DNA from: DASTQL01 sp035761805
GTDB taxonomy: Bacteria; Actinomycetota; Actinomycetes; Jiangellales; Jiangellaceae
Direction of reading: 5' to 3'
DNA: 32,712 bases
NCBI GenBank assembly: GCA_035761805.1
Contig: DASTQL010000074.1
Coordinates: 1-32,712 of the forward strand
The notes under the pieces were generated by a model. That model did no database searches and had not been told where the DNA came from. It saw only the letters and a program-made list of their open reading frames with translations. Shown piece after piece: positions 14,979 to 23,834 of the stretch. Position numbers and translations under genes: made by a program. Each line of letters opens with the position of its first letter. The first letter of the stretch is position 1.

Positions 14979-16538
14979 GTGAGCACCGATCGTCGCACCG
15001 TCGTCAGCGTCTCCGGCCGCGTCCCGCTGGAGGGCACGACCCGGCCGTACGCCTCTCGCAACCCGGCCCGTCTCGAGGAGGTGGTGGCCGACGTGGCCCT
15101 GGCCGGACCAGGGACCTTCGTCGCTGCCGCGCGGGCCGCCCGGGAGGCGCAGCGCGCCTGGGCGGACGTCCCGGCACCCGTCCGCGGGTCGGTGGTGGGC
15201 AACCTCGGTCGCCTGGTCGCCGCCAACGCCGATGCGCTCGCGGCGCTCGTCACGCGCGAGATCGGCAAGCCGCTGGCCGAGGCGCGCGGCGAGGTGCAGG
15301 AGATCGTCGACACCTGCGACTTCTTCCTGGGGGAGGGGCGGCGGCTCTACGGGCAGACCGTGCCCAGCGAGATGCCGGACAAGCAGCTGTTCACGTTCCG
15401 GGTGCCCGTGGGTGTCGCCGCGGTCGTCACGGCCGGCAACTTCCCGGTTGCCGTCCCGTCCTGGTACCTCGTCCCCGCCCTGCTGTGCGGCAACGCCGTC
15501 GTCTGGAAGCCCGCCGAGTACGCCGCCGCGAGCGCCCAGGCGCTGCACGAGCTGGCCGTCCACGCCGGCGTGCCCGAGGGCGTGCTCTCCCTGGTGGTCG
15601 CCGACGGCCCCTCCACGTACGGGGGTCTGGAGCAGGCCCTCGACGAGGGGCTGGTCGACAAGATCGGCTTCACCGGGTCCAGCGAGGTCGGCGTGCGGAT
15701 CGGCGAGCTCGCCGGTCGGCACCTGCAGTCACCGTGCCTGGAGCTCGGTGGCAAGAACCCGATGGTCGTGGCGCCCGACGCCGACCTCGAACTGGCGGTC
15801 GAGGGCGCGCTCTTCTCCGGCTTCGGCACCGCCGGGCAGCGCTGCACGTCGCTCGGCACGGTGATCGTGCACGCGGACGTCCACGACGTCTTCGTGGAGC
15901 GCTTCGCCGCAGCTGTCTCCACGGCGCGGGTCGGCGACCCCACGCAGGACGTGCTGTACGGGCCGCTGCTGGACGAGAAGTTCGCGACGTCGTACGAGAA
16001 GCACCTCGGGACGATCGCCTCGCACCACCGGGTCCTCGGCTCGACCGGGACCGGGCGGATCGGGCCGGGCAACCCGCGGCAGGGCTTCGTGGGCGACCCG
16101 GGGGCGGGGCTCTTCTACCACCCCGTGGTGCTCGACGGCGTCCGGCCGGACGACGAGGTCTTCCGTACGGAGACGTTCGGCCCGGTCGTCGGGGTGACGA
16201 CCTACCGCGACCTCGACCAGGCGATCGAGCTGGCCAACGCCCCCGGCTACGGCCTCTCGTCGTCCATCTACACCACCGACCCGGCCACGGCGTTCCGGTT
16301 CCGCCGGGGGGTCTCCGCCGGGATGGTCAGCGTCAACAACTCGACCTCCGGCGCGGAGGCGCACCTGCCCTTCGGGGGCAACGGGCGGTCGGGCAACGGG
16401 TCCCGGCAGTCCGGGATCTGGGTGCTCGACCAGTTCACCCGCTGGCAGGCGATGAACTGGGACTACTCCGGTCGCCTGCAGAAGGCCCAGATGGACGTGG
16501 CGACGGTCGAGGCGGACCTCGACCACCGGCTGCGCTGA
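14979..16538 (+). CDS. NAD(P)-dependent aldehyde dehydrogenase
   Basis: This is a 519-residue ALDH-superfamily enzyme. Visible landmarks are N154 in AGNFP, cofactor lysine K177 in VVWKPAE, FTGSSEVG (231-238), the general base E255 in LELGGKNP and the catalytic C289 in GQRCTS. All active-site residues are present, so it should be active. The C-terminal LPFGGNGRSGNGSRQSG is the usual oligomerisation-side motif. K177 with the following PAE is compatible with NADP or NAD. The substrate is unknown. The frame is open back to 14673, but the coding-like part starts at GTG 14979, 7 bases after a TACCGT hexamer. The fused E1 gene follows after 12 bases, probably in the same transcript. Confidence 0.92.
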   Translation: MSTDRRTVVSVSGRVPLEGTTRPYASRNPARLEEVVADVALAGPGTFVAAARAAREAQRAWADVPAPVRGSVVGNLGRLVAANADALAALVTREIGKPLAEARGEVQEIVDTCDFFLGEGRRLYGQTVPSEMPDKQLFTFRVPVGVAAVVTAGNFPVAVPSWYLVPALLCGNAVVWKPAEYAAASAQALHELAVHAGVPEGVLSLVVADGPSTYGGLEQALDEGLVDKIGFTGSSEVGVRIGELAGRHLQSPCLELGGKNPMVVAPDADLELAVEGALFSGFGTAGQRCTSLGTVIVHADVHDVFVERFAAAVSTARVGDPTQDVLYGPLLDEKFATSYEKHLGTIASHHRVLGSTGTGRIGPGNPRQGFVGDPGAGLFYHPVVLDGVRPDDEVFRTETFGPVVGVTTYRDLDQAIELANAPGYGLSSSIYTTDPATAFRFRRGVSAGMVSVNNSTSGAEAHLPFGGNGRSGNGSRQSGIWVLDQFTRWQAMNWDYSGRLQKAQMDVATVEADLDHRLR

Positions 16539-16550
16539 CGGGCGGGGACG

Positions 16551-18896
16551 GTGGCCGGGACCGAGGCGCCGGTCGACCCGGTCCAGGCGCACCTGGAGGA
16601 GGGCCTTCGGACGCTGGTGGCCGACCCGGGTCCGGTCGACCGCGCCGGCACGGGTCGGGTCGACGGCGCCGGCACGGTGATCGGCGTGAGCGAAGGGTCC
16701 CGCCCGCCGGGACCTGGGCCACACGGTGATCATGCTGCCGGAGAGCTCCCGCTCAGGCCCGGGTCGGCGCTGACCGGAGACCTGGCCCTGCGGCTCTGGG
16801 AGGCCGGGCTGCTCAGCCGGCGGCTGGACCTCGAGGCGCGGCGGCTCCGGGCCACGGGTCGTGGCCTCTACACGATCGGGTCGGCCGGGCACGAGGGCAA
16901 CGCCGCGGTGGCCGCCGCCCTGCGGCCGAGCGACCCGGCGCTGCTGCACTACCGGTCGGGGGCCTTCTACTGCACGCGCGCGGGCCAGGTCGACGGGGTG
17001 GACCCGGTGGAGGACATCCTGCTCGGCCTTGTCGGCGCGGCCGACGAGCCGATCGCGGGGGGACGGCACAAGGTCTTCGGGCGCGTGGAGCTCGCGGTGG
17101 TCCCCACCACTTCAACGATCGCCAGCCACCTGCCCAGGGCGGTGGGCCTCGCGGTCGCCCTGGACCGGGCCCGGCGGCTCGGGCTGACGACGCCCTGGCC
17201 CGAGGACGCGGTGGTCCTCGCCAGCGTGGGCGACGCGTCGGTGAACCACTCGACGGCTCTCGGCGCGCTCAACACCGCCGGCTGGTGCGTGCGCCAGGGC
17301 GTCCCGGTCCCGCTCCTGGTCGTCTGCGAGGACAACGGCCTGGGCATCAGCGTCCCCTCCCCACTCGGGTGGGTGGGCGACGTGCTGCGGTCCCGGCCCG
17401 GGCTCGGCTACCTCGCGGCGGACGGGTGCGACCTCGCGGACGCCTACGACGCGGCGCGCGACGCCGTCGACCGGGTGCGGTCGGAGCGTCGCCCCGTGGT
17501 GCTGCACCTGCGGACCGTACGGCTGATGGGACACGCGGGAGCCGACGTCGAGTCGGCCTACCGGTCAGTGTCGGCCCTCGCGGCCGACCTGGCGCGGGAC
17601 CCGTTGCTGACGACGGCCCGCCGACTCGTGGCCGCCGGCGTGCTCGACACCGACGGAGCGCAGGCGCGGTGGCGGTCGGCGGGCGAGCGGGTCCGCCGTA
17701 CGGGGGAATCGGTGCTGCGGCGCCCCTCCCTGCGGGGGGTCGACGCGGTGACGGAGCCGTTGAGTCCGGGGCCGCCCGAGGACGTCGCCGTACGGGCAGC
17801 GGCGGCGGCGCCCGCGGATGACCGCGCGCGGGTGTTCAGGGGGCGGCTGCCGGAGGACGAGGGCCCGTTGACGCTGGCGCAGTCGCTGAACCGGGCGCTG
17901 CTGGACGCCGGGGCGGCCGACCCGGGCCTGCTGGTCTTCGGGGAGGACGTGGCGCGCAAGGGCGGGGTCTACGGCGTGACGCGTGGCCTCGCCGACCGGC
18001 TCGGGCGGGCCCGGGTGTTCGACACGGTGCTGGACGAGCAGGCGGTGCTGGGGCTGGCGCTCGGGGCGGGCCTCGCGGGGCTGATGCCGGTGGCGGAGAT
18101 CCAGTACCTGGCGTACCTCCACAACGCCGAGGACCAGGTGCGCGGCGAGGCCGCGAGCCTGGCCTTCTTCTCGCAGGGCCGGTTCCGCAACCCGATGGTC
18201 GTGCGGATGCCGGCGCTCGCCGACCCGCACGGCTTCGGCGGGCACTTCCACAACGACGACGCGGTGGGGGTGTTGCGTGACGTGCCTGGGCTGGTCGTCG
18301 CGGTCCCGGTGCACCCGTCGGACGCCCCCGCGGTGCTCCGGACCTGCCTGGCGGCCGCCCGGACCGAGGGGCGAGTCTGCGTCGTGCTCGAGCCCACGGC
18401 GCTCTACCACGCCCGCGACCTCCTGCGGGGGGACGGCGCCTGGACCGCCCCGTACGCTCCACCCGGCGCATGGGCCGCCGAACACGTCCCGGTCGGTTCG
18501 GCGCGGGTCCACGGCGGTCGTCACCGTGGGGCCGACCTGCTCGTCGTCACGCTCGGGACGGGGCTGCCCCTCGCACTCCGGGCGGCGCGGCGCCTGTCGG
18601 CCGAAGGCGCCGGGGTCCGGGTGCTGGACCTGCGCTGGGTCCTGCCCTTGCCGGTCGACGACGTGCTGCGGGAGGCCCGTTCGGCCGGGCGGGTGCTGGT
18701 CGTGGACCCCACTCGCTCCTCGGGCGGCGTCTCGGAAGGAGTCCTCGCGACCCTGGTGGACGGCGGGTTCCGCGGGGGCGTGCGCCGGCTGGCCGCCGAG
18801 GACTCGTTCCTGCCGCTCGGGCCCGCCGCCGCGGACCTGCTGCCCTCGGAGGAGGCGGTCCTCGCCGCGGCCCGGCGGATGCTCGGCCCCGAATGA
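16551..18896 (+). CDS. fused 2-oxoacid dehydrogenase E1 alpha-beta (thiamine-dependent)
   Basis: This 781-residue single chain has an E1-alpha part (about 75-400): YTIGSAGHEGNAAVAAAL, GGRHKVFG, and thiamine-diphosphate-binding GDASVNHSTALGALNTAG (227-244), with DNGLGIS (261-267). A linker of about 40 residues leads to an E1-beta transketolase-type part (about 437-781) with LVFGEDVARKGGVYG, FDTVLDEQAV and HFHNDD. Such enzymes decarboxylate branched 2-oxoacids and pass the acyl group to a lipoyl E2. No E2 or E3 gene is near, so it may borrow them or act alone. The N-terminal 50 residues (DPVQAHLEEGLRTLVAD) appear conserved in this subgroup, supporting GTG 16551 as start. Its stop overlaps the next gene. 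Confidence 0.88.
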   Translation: MAGTEAPVDPVQAHLEEGLRTLVADPGPVDRAGTGRVDGAGTVIGVSEGSRPPGPGPHGDHAAGELPLRPGSALTGDLALRLWEAGLLSRRLDLEARRLRATGRGLYTIGSAGHEGNAAVAAALRPSDPALLHYRSGAFYCTRAGQVDGVDPVEDILLGLVGAADEPIAGGRHKVFGRVELAVVPTTSTIASHLPRAVGLAVALDRARRLGLTTPWPEDAVVLASVGDASVNHSTALGALNTAGWCVRQGVPVPLLVVCEDNGLGISVPSPLGWVGDVLRSRPGLGYLAADGCDLADAYDAARDAVDRVRSERRPVVLHLRTVRLMGHAGADVESAYRSVSALAADLARDPLLTTARRLVAAGVLDTDGAQARWRSAGERVRRTGESVLRRPSLRGVDAVTEPLSPGPPEDVAVRAAAAAPADDRARVFRGRLPEDEGPLTLAQSLNRALLDAGAADPGLLVFGEDVARKGGVYGVTRGLADRLGRARVFDTVLDEQAVLGLALGAGLAGLMPVAEIQYLAYLHNAEDQVRGEAASLAFFSQGRFRNPMVVRMPALADPHGFGGHFHNDDAVGVLRDVPGLVVAVPVHPSDAPAVLRTCLAAARTEGRVCVVLEPTALYHARDLLRGDGAWTAPYAPPGAWAAEHVPVGSARVHGGRHRGADLLVVTLGTGLPLALRAARRLSAEGAGVRVLDLRWVLPLPVDDVLREARSAGRVLVVDPTRSSGGVSEGVLATLVDGGFRGGVRRLAAEDSFLPLGPAAADLLPSEEAVLAAARRMLGPE

Positions 18897-19876
18897 CCAC
18901 CACCGACGCCACCGCAGCGGCCATCGGCTGGCTGCTGGCCTCGGACGAGCCGGGGATCCGCCTCCAGACCCGTCGGGACCTGCTCGGCGAGCGGGTGACG
19001 ACAACCGACCGGGCCGAGGTGCTCGAGGGCACCATGGTCCGACGTCTGCTGGTCGGTCAGCAGGCGGGCGGTGGCTTCGGCGGTCATCCCTACGCGAAGT
19101 GGACCGGCGCCCACTGGCGCCTGGTCTCGCTGGTCGAGCTCGCGATACCACCGGGCCACCCCAGGGCGGTCGCGATGGCCGGCCGGGTGCTGGACTGGCT
19201 GACGTCCCCTGCCCACCGCAACCGGATCCGGACCGTCGACGGTCTGACCCGCCGGTGCGCCTCCCAGGAGGGCAATGCACTGGCAGCCGCCTGCCGTCTC
19301 GGGCTGGCCACCGACGACCGGGTACGGGACCTCGCCCGCTGCCTCGTCGCGTGGCAGTGGCCCGACGGCGGCTGGAACTGCGACGTCGCAGCCAGCGGCC
19401 GACGGTCCTCCTTCCACGAGACGCTCCCGCCTGCGTGGGGCCTGCACGAGTACGCGACGGCGACCGGCGACCCCGCTGCCCGGGCCGCCTCGCACCGCGC
19501 CGCGGAGCTGCTGCTCGACCACCACGTCTTCCGCTCGGCCTCGACCGGAGACCCGATCCACCCGTCCTGGTTGGTGCTGCACTACCCGCCGTACTGGCAC
19601 TACGACGTGCTCCAAGCCCTGGTCGTCCTGGACCGGATGGGCTTCGAACGCGACCCGCGGTCGACCGACGCCCTGGACCACCTGGAGCGGCGCCGGTTGC
19701 CGGACGGGCGGTGGCGACCGGGCGCCTACTGGTGGCGTCCGCCGGGCACGACCGGCGGCACCGTCGAGGTCGTCGACTGGGGACGGGGCGGCCCCAGCGA
19801 GATGATCACGCTCAACGCCCTGCGGGTGCTCCGCAGCGCCGGCCGCCTGTCCATTGGCACCGGTCGACCGATCTGA
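18893..19876 (+). CDS. squalene-cyclase-like alpha-barrel repeat protein
   Basis: This 327-residue protein is built from helical-hairpin repeats with QW-like elements: QQAGGGFGGHPYAKW (56-70), QWPDGGWNCDV (155-165), YPPYWHYDVLQALVVLD (231-247) and LPDGRWRPGAYWW (269-281). This is the fold of prenyltransferase/squalene-oxidase repeats. It lacks the DXDD cyclase motif, and no signal peptide or membrane helix is seen. W161-N-C163-D and HYD (236-238) could be remnants of a metal- or ligand-binding site, which is inference. ATG 18893 overlaps the TGA of the E1 gene as ATGA, so it is translated with the E1 enzyme. The function is unknown; a hydrolase or lyase on a terpenoid-like or CoA-derived substrate is conceivable. 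Confidence 0.75.
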   Translation: MTTTDATAAAIGWLLASDEPGIRLQTRRDLLGERVTTTDRAEVLEGTMVRRLLVGQQAGGGFGGHPYAKWTGAHWRLVSLVELAIPPGHPRAVAMAGRVLDWLTSPAHRNRIRTVDGLTRRCASQEGNALAAACRLGLATDDRVRDLARCLVAWQWPDGGWNCDVAASGRRSSFHETLPPAWGLHEYATATGDPAARAASHRAAELLLDHHVFRSASTGDPIHPSWLVLHYPPYWHYDVLQALVVLDRMGFERDPRSTDALDHLERRRLPDGRWRPGAYWWRPPGTTGGTVEVVDWGRGGPSEMITLNALRVLRSAGRLSIGTGRPI

Positions 19877-19883
19877 CGGCAGC

Positions 19884-20753
19884 TCAGGACAGGTCGCACA
19901 GCTCGTCGAGCAGCCCGCCCATCACCTCGCGAGACGTCCCCTCCGCCTCGATCGGCAACCGCAGCGGGTCGCCACCGTCCACCGAGATCCACGCCGCGAA
20001 CGTGTACGTCATCTTGCTCTCCAGCAGCGCGTGCGGGTCACACCGGGGCGAGCCCACCCGGACGGGTACCGACACCGACTCTGCGTCGGCGGGCAGCGTC
20101 GCGACGGTCGGCGGCGACCCCTCCAGCGGGACGAGCGCGAAGATCACCGTGGGCACGGTTTCCACCAGCACCAGCTCCGGCCGCTCGGCGACCCCGGCGT
20201 GCCGGCGCATCTCCAGTGTCCCGACCACGCCGTCCCCATCCCGCGTCCAGCCCTCGCCGAAGCCGAAGGTTCCGAGCTCGACGAGCCGCTGCTCACCGCA
20301 CAACCGTTGGAGCAGCCGGTCCAGGACGTCCCCGTCGACCGGGACGACGACGTCGGTACGGGCGGGGTCGCCGAGACCCAGTGTCACGTAGGGGTCCTCC
20401 ACGGCCGTGGGCTCCCCGGAGCAGTCGGGCGCTCCGTACGGGACCCGGACGTCGACCGTCCGTCCGGCGGCGAGCGCCGGCCGGTCGGACCGGTCCACCG
20501 GGTCGGGGGCGAACGGCGGGGCCACCAGCTGCACCTGCCGTACGGCGACGTCGTCCTCTCCCTGGTTGGTCAGCCCGACCCGGACCACCTGGGACACCTG
20601 GTCCTGCCTGGACTGCACCACCTCGGCGCTCAGCTCGGCGCCTGGTGTGGAGCCGGCTTCGGATGACCCGGGCTCCGCGGCCCCCGTGCCGCCGCACGCC
20701 GCCGTCAGGACGGCCAGCCCGGCCGCCGCGAGCCGCGCGCCGCCCCTGGTCAC
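19884..20753 (-). CDS. secreted lipoprotein, function unknown
   Basis: This 289-residue protein begins with a short lipoprotein signal: arginine-containing n-region, hydrophobic core LAAAGLAVLTAAC and a lipobox ending in C at about residue 20 (threonine at -3), then a Gly/Ser/Glu spacer. The mature part has beta-rich stretches (VVRVGLTNQGEDDVAVRQVQLVAPPF) and YVTLGLGD, compatible with an Ig-like or DUF4352-type extracellular fold. Two cysteine-containing stretches (DCSGEP, LQRLCGEQ) may pair. GTG 20753 lies 7 bases after TATCCT; the longer frame upstream runs into the copper ATPase gene region. No enzyme motif is seen. It is convergent with the E1-coupled gene. Confidence 0.75.
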   Translation of the reverse strand: MTRGGARLAAAGLAVLTAACGGTGAAEPGSSEAGSTPGAELSAEVVQSRQDQVSQVVRVGLTNQGEDDVAVRQVQLVAPPFAPDPVDRSDRPALAAGRTVDVRVPYGAPDCSGEPTAVEDPYVTLGLGDPARTDVVVPVDGDVLDRLLQRLCGEQRLVELGTFGFGEGWTRDGDGVVGTLEMRRHAGVAERPELVLVETVPTVIFALVPLEGSPPTVATLPADAESVSVPVRVGSPRCDPHALLESKMTYTFAAWISVDGGDPLRLPIEAEGTSREVMGGLLDELCDLS

Positions 20754-20760
20754 GACGCCG

Positions 20761-20766
20761 AGGATA
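20761..20766 (-). promoter_or_regulatory. TATCCT -10 hexamer for lipoprotein gene
   Basis: TATCCT, 7-base spacer, GTG 20753. The hexamer lies between the ATPase stop and the lipoprotein start. Confidence 0.55.
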
Positions 20767-20770
20767 GGAC

Positions 20771-22831
20771 TCAAGCCAGCCGGCGCAGGAGCTGGGCGTT
20801 GAGCGCGACCACGATCGTCGACAGGCTCATCAGCACGGCGCCCAGGGCCGGTGCCGGCACCAGACCCCACGGCGCGAGCACGCCTGCGGCGAGCGGGATC
20901 ATCACGACGTTGTAGCCCGCCGCCCAGACGAGGTTCTGCAGCATCTTCCGGTACGAGGCGGAGGAGAGGTCCCGGACGAACAGCACCTCACGCGGGTCGT
21001 CACCGGCGAGCACGATCCCGGCGGACTCGATGGCCACGTCGGTGCCGGCGCCGACCGCGATCCCCACATCGGCGCGGGCCAGGGCGGGGGCGTCGTTCAC
21101 CCCGTCGCCGACCATCGCCACACGCAGCCCACGGGCCTGCAGCTCGGCCACGTGGCCGTCCTTGTCCTCCGGAAGGACCTCGGCGAAGACCTCGTCCACT
21201 CCCAGGTCGTCGGCGACGGCCTGGGCGACGGACCTGGCGTCGCCGGTGACCATGGCCACGCGGACGCCCCGGGCGTGCAGAGCGTCGACGGCCCGCCGCG
21301 ACTCCGGCCGGACGGCGTCCTCCAGCGCGAGCGAACCGATCACCTCTCCGTCCCGGACCACGTGCAGGACGGTCGCGCCACGCTCGGTCCATCCGGCGGT
21401 GCGCGCCACCAGCGACGGGGGCTCGTGCAGGCCCTCCTCCCGGAGCAGGGCCGGCCCGCCGACGGCCACGCGGCGCCCGTCGACCACGGCCCGCACGCCC
21501 CGTCCGGTGACCGACCGGACGTCCGACACGGCGGGCAGGTCTCCCCCGGCCGCGCGCGCGGCGGCGACGATCGCCCGCGCCAGCGGGTGCTCGCTCTCGG
21601 ACTCGGCGGCAGCGGCCAGGCGCAGGACGTCGTCGTCGTCCCCGGTCATCGCGACCACGCCCGCGACCACCGGCTCGCCCCGGGTCAGCGTGCCGGTCTT
21701 GTCGAAGAGCACGACGTCGACCTGCCGCATGCGCTCGAGGGCCAGCCGGTCCTTGACGAGCACGCCACGCCGAGCGGCCATCGCCGTCGAGATCGCCACG
21801 ACCAGGGGGATCGCGAGCCCGAGAGCGTGGGGGCAGGCGATGACCAGCACCGTCACGGTGCGCGTGACCGCCTCACCGAGCTCACCGAGCGCAGCCCACA
21901 CGACGAAGGTGATCACGCCGGCGGCCCCGGCGACGTAGAAGAGCAGGGCCGCGGCTCGGTCGGCCAGCGCCTGGGCCCGGGAGCGAGAGGTCTGAGCCTG
22001 TTCGACGAGCCGCTGGATCCCGGCCAGCGCCGTCGCCTCGCCTACCGCCGTGACGCGGATCCGCAACGACGAGTCGGTGGCCACCGTGCCGGCGACCACC
22101 CGGTCGCCCGGGCCGCGTGGGACCGGTCGCGACTCGCCGGTGATCATGGACTCGTCCAGCTCGGCCTCGCCGCCCTCGACGACGCCGTCGGCCGGCACCC
22201 GACCGCCCGCGCGCACCAGCACCAGGTCGCCCTCGGCCAGCGCCGAGACGGGGACCACCTCCGGCGTCCCGCCGTCGAGCACCCGCTCGGCGTCATCGGG
22301 GAGCAGCGCCGCCAGGGCGTCGAGAGCACCGGAGGCCTGACCGAGGGCGCGCATCTCCACCCAGTGGCCGAGGAGCATCACGACGACGAGGAGCGCCAGC
22401 TCCCACCAGAAGTCCAGGTCGAGTCCGCCGATGCCGAGCGACGTGGCCAGGCTGGCGCCGAAGGCCACCGTGATCGCCGTCGCGACCAGCGTCATCATCC
22501 CGGGCCGCCGGGCCCGAAGCTCGGTGACCGCGCCCGTGAGGAACGGCGCCCCTCCGTACACGTAGATCACGGACCCGAGGACGGGGGGCACCCAGGCGAT
22601 GCCGGGCAGGTCGGGCAGCTCGTAGCCCAGCAGGTCGGCGAACATGGGGCTCGCCAGCACGACGGGGACGGCCAGCGCGAGGCTGAGCCAGAACCGGTCG
22701 CGGAACTGGGCGGCGTGGTCGCCATGCCCTCCGCCGTGAGCCCCGTGAGCGGCGTGGGCTGCGTGTCCCGCCTGCACGGCTCGCTCTCCGCGATCGGTTC
22801 CGTGGTCGTGGTGAGCGGTGTTCGTGTCCAA
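20771..22831 (-). CDS. copB: copper-exporting P1B-type ATPase, CopB-like (P1B-3)
   Basis: This 686-residue pump has a histidine-rich N-terminus (nine His in the first 39 residues), the membrane metal site CPH (333-335), TGES (231-234), the phosphorylated DKTGT (D377) and GDGVNDAPALARADVGIA. Late helices contain AAGYNVVMIPLA and MSLSTIVVALNA, matching the P1B-3 signature, while CPC, found in CopA, is absent. P1B-3 ATPases export Cu+/Cu2+ and occasionally silver. The cytosolic HMA domain of CopA is missing; the histidines replace it. The TTG start at 22831 follows GGAGGAGG at 7 bases. Expression should be copper-induced through the CsoR box. The csoR gene is not in this window. Confidence 0.95.
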   Translation of the reverse strand: MDTNTAHHDHGTDRGERAVQAGHAAHAAHGAHGGGHGDHAAQFRDRFWLSLALAVPVVLASPMFADLLGYELPDLPGIAWVPPVLGSVIYVYGGAPFLTGAVTELRARRPGMMTLVATAITVAFGASLATSLGIGGLDLDFWWELALLVVVMLLGHWVEMRALGQASGALDALAALLPDDAERVLDGGTPEVVPVSALAEGDLVLVRAGGRVPADGVVEGGEAELDESMITGESRPVPRGPGDRVVAGTVATDSSLRIRVTAVGEATALAGIQRLVEQAQTSRSRAQALADRAAALLFYVAGAAGVITFVVWAALGELGEAVTRTVTVLVIACPHALGLAIPLVVAISTAMAARRGVLVKDRLALERMRQVDVVLFDKTGTLTRGEPVVAGVVAMTGDDDDVLRLAAAAESESEHPLARAIVAAARAAGGDLPAVSDVRSVTGRGVRAVVDGRRVAVGGPALLREEGLHEPPSLVARTAGWTERGATVLHVVRDGEVIGSLALEDAVRPESRRAVDALHARGVRVAMVTGDARSVAQAVADDLGVDEVFAEVLPEDKDGHVAELQARGLRVAMVGDGVNDAPALARADVGIAVGAGTDVAIESAGIVLAGDDPREVLFVRDLSSASYRKMLQNLVWAAGYNVVMIPLAAGVLAPWGLVPAPALGAVLMSLSTIVVALNAQLLRRLA

Positions 22832-22857
22832 CGGACTACCTCCTCCGGTCGCCCGCG

Positions 22858-22886
22858 ACGATACCCCTAAGGGGTATCCATGGCAA
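22858..22886 (-). promoter_or_regulatory. copB promoter: TTGCCA -17 bp- TATCGT
   Basis: On the minus strand TTGCCA (22886-22881) is followed by a 17-base spacer and TATCGT (22863-22858). Transcription would start near 22851, giving a short leader that carries the GGAGGAGG site. The CsoR-like palindrome covers most of the spacer and reaches into the -10 hexamer. Confidence 0.65.
22860..22878. promoter_or_regulatory. CsoR-type copper operator
   Basis: GATACCCCTAAGGGGTATC is a perfect inverted repeat with 9-base arms around one base. It fits the known actinobacterial CsoR box (TACCC near one side, GGGTA on the other). Lying between the -35 and -10 of copB, it should block transcription until copper binds CsoR. 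Confidence 0.85.
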
Positions 22887-22908
22887 GCCCGGGAGCACGA
22901 TCGGTCGC

Positions 22909-23787
22909 GTGACCCCCGACCTCGCTGCAGCGCTGCCCCGGCCGATCGGCCTCGTCCTCGGCGGCGGTGCCGCGTTCGGCGCGGTCCAGGTCGGGATGAT
23001 GCGGGCAGTCGACGAGACCGGGCTCCGGCCCGACCTCGTCGTCGGGACGAGCGTGGGCTCCCTCAACGGGGCGATCATCGCCGCGGAGCCCGCGGACGCG
23101 GGCCGGCGGCTGGCGGCCGTGTGGGCGGGAGTGAGGCGGCGGACCGTCTTCCCCGGCGGCTGGCTGGCCCGCGCCCGCACGCTGCAGGCCTCTCGGGCCT
23201 GGCTCTCCGACAGCTCCGGTATCTCCGGCCTGGTCCGCGAGTACCTGCATGTGGAACGCTTCGACCAGCTCTCGGTGCCCTTCGCCGCCGTGGCCACCGA
23301 TGCCCGCACCGGCCGGCCGGTCGTCCTCGCCGACGGCGACCTCGAGCCGGCCGTGCTGGCCAGCTCGGCGATCCCCGCCATCCTGCCGCCGGTCGAGATC
23401 GACGGGCGCCGGCTGGTCGACGGCGGACTGGTGGCCAACGTGCCCGTGCTGCAGGCCTGTGACCTCGGCGCCGCCAGCCTGGTCGTCCTCGACTGCGGCG
23501 TCCTCGGCCTGCGGGCCGACCCTCCGCGCACGCTGGTCGAGACGATGCTGCACACCGCCGCGATCGTCGTGCGCCAGCAGGTCCTCCGCGACGTGCCCGC
23601 GGCCGCCGCTCGCCTCCCCGTGGTCTACCTGCCCGGACCGTTCCCGATGAGCACGTCGCCGCTCGACTTCCGGCACACCGCGCGCCTCTCCCTCCAGGCG
23701 TACGAGATGTCGCGGCGCTTCCTCGCCGAGGTGGCACCGGACGGGCCGGGCCTGTACGGCGCGCCGCCCCTGCTGGGCGGGGGTTGA
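22909..23787 (+). CDS. patatin-like phospholipase family protein
   Basis: This 292-residue protein is of the patatin fold: oxyanion loop GGGAAFG (18-24), nucleophile serine S48 in GTSVGS, and the catalytic aspartate D171 in VDGGLVANVP, together the Ser-Asp dyad. Short patatins of this kind cleave acyl esters of membrane phospholipids. GTG 22909 lies 7 bases after CACGAT (22896-22901). It diverges from copB. The copper operator lies 30 bases upstream of its start, so CsoR could influence both sides, though the patatin's own -10 is outside the palindrome. No signal peptide or membrane span is evident. Confidence 0.9.
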   Translation: MTPDLAAALPRPIGLVLGGGAAFGAVQVGMMRAVDETGLRPDLVVGTSVGSLNGAIIAAEPADAGRRLAAVWAGVRRRTVFPGGWLARARTLQASRAWLSDSSGISGLVREYLHVERFDQLSVPFAAVATDARTGRPVVLADGDLEPAVLASSAIPAILPPVEIDGRRLVDGGLVANVPVLQACDLGAASLVVLDCGVLGLRADPPRTLVETMLHTAAIVVRQQVLRDVPAAAARLPVVYLPGPFPMSTSPLDFRHTARLSLQAYEMSRRFLAEVAPDGPGLYGAPPLLGGG

Positions 23788-23799
23788 GCGTGGCGCGGC

Positions 23800-23805
23800 T
23801 ACCGT
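23800..23805 (+). promoter_or_regulatory. TACCGT -10 hexamer upstream of small acidic protein gene
   Basis: TACCGT here is 29 bases before the GTG at 23835, so it would give a leader of about 23 bases that includes GGAGGAGG (23823-23830). It contrasts with the leaderless genes around it. Confidence 0.5.
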
Positions 23806-23834
23806 GGGGCGGTCGACCCACCGGAGGAGGGCCC

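Noticed and set aside
16628..16680. Short GGCACGG/GGTCGAC repeats near the start of the fused E1 gene
   Set aside because: Imperfect GC-rich repetition within a coding linker; not a regulatory repeat or mobile end.
20851..22870. Long rightward frames across the copper ATPase gene
   Set aside because: Low-complexity antisense shadows of copB; no domain resemblance.
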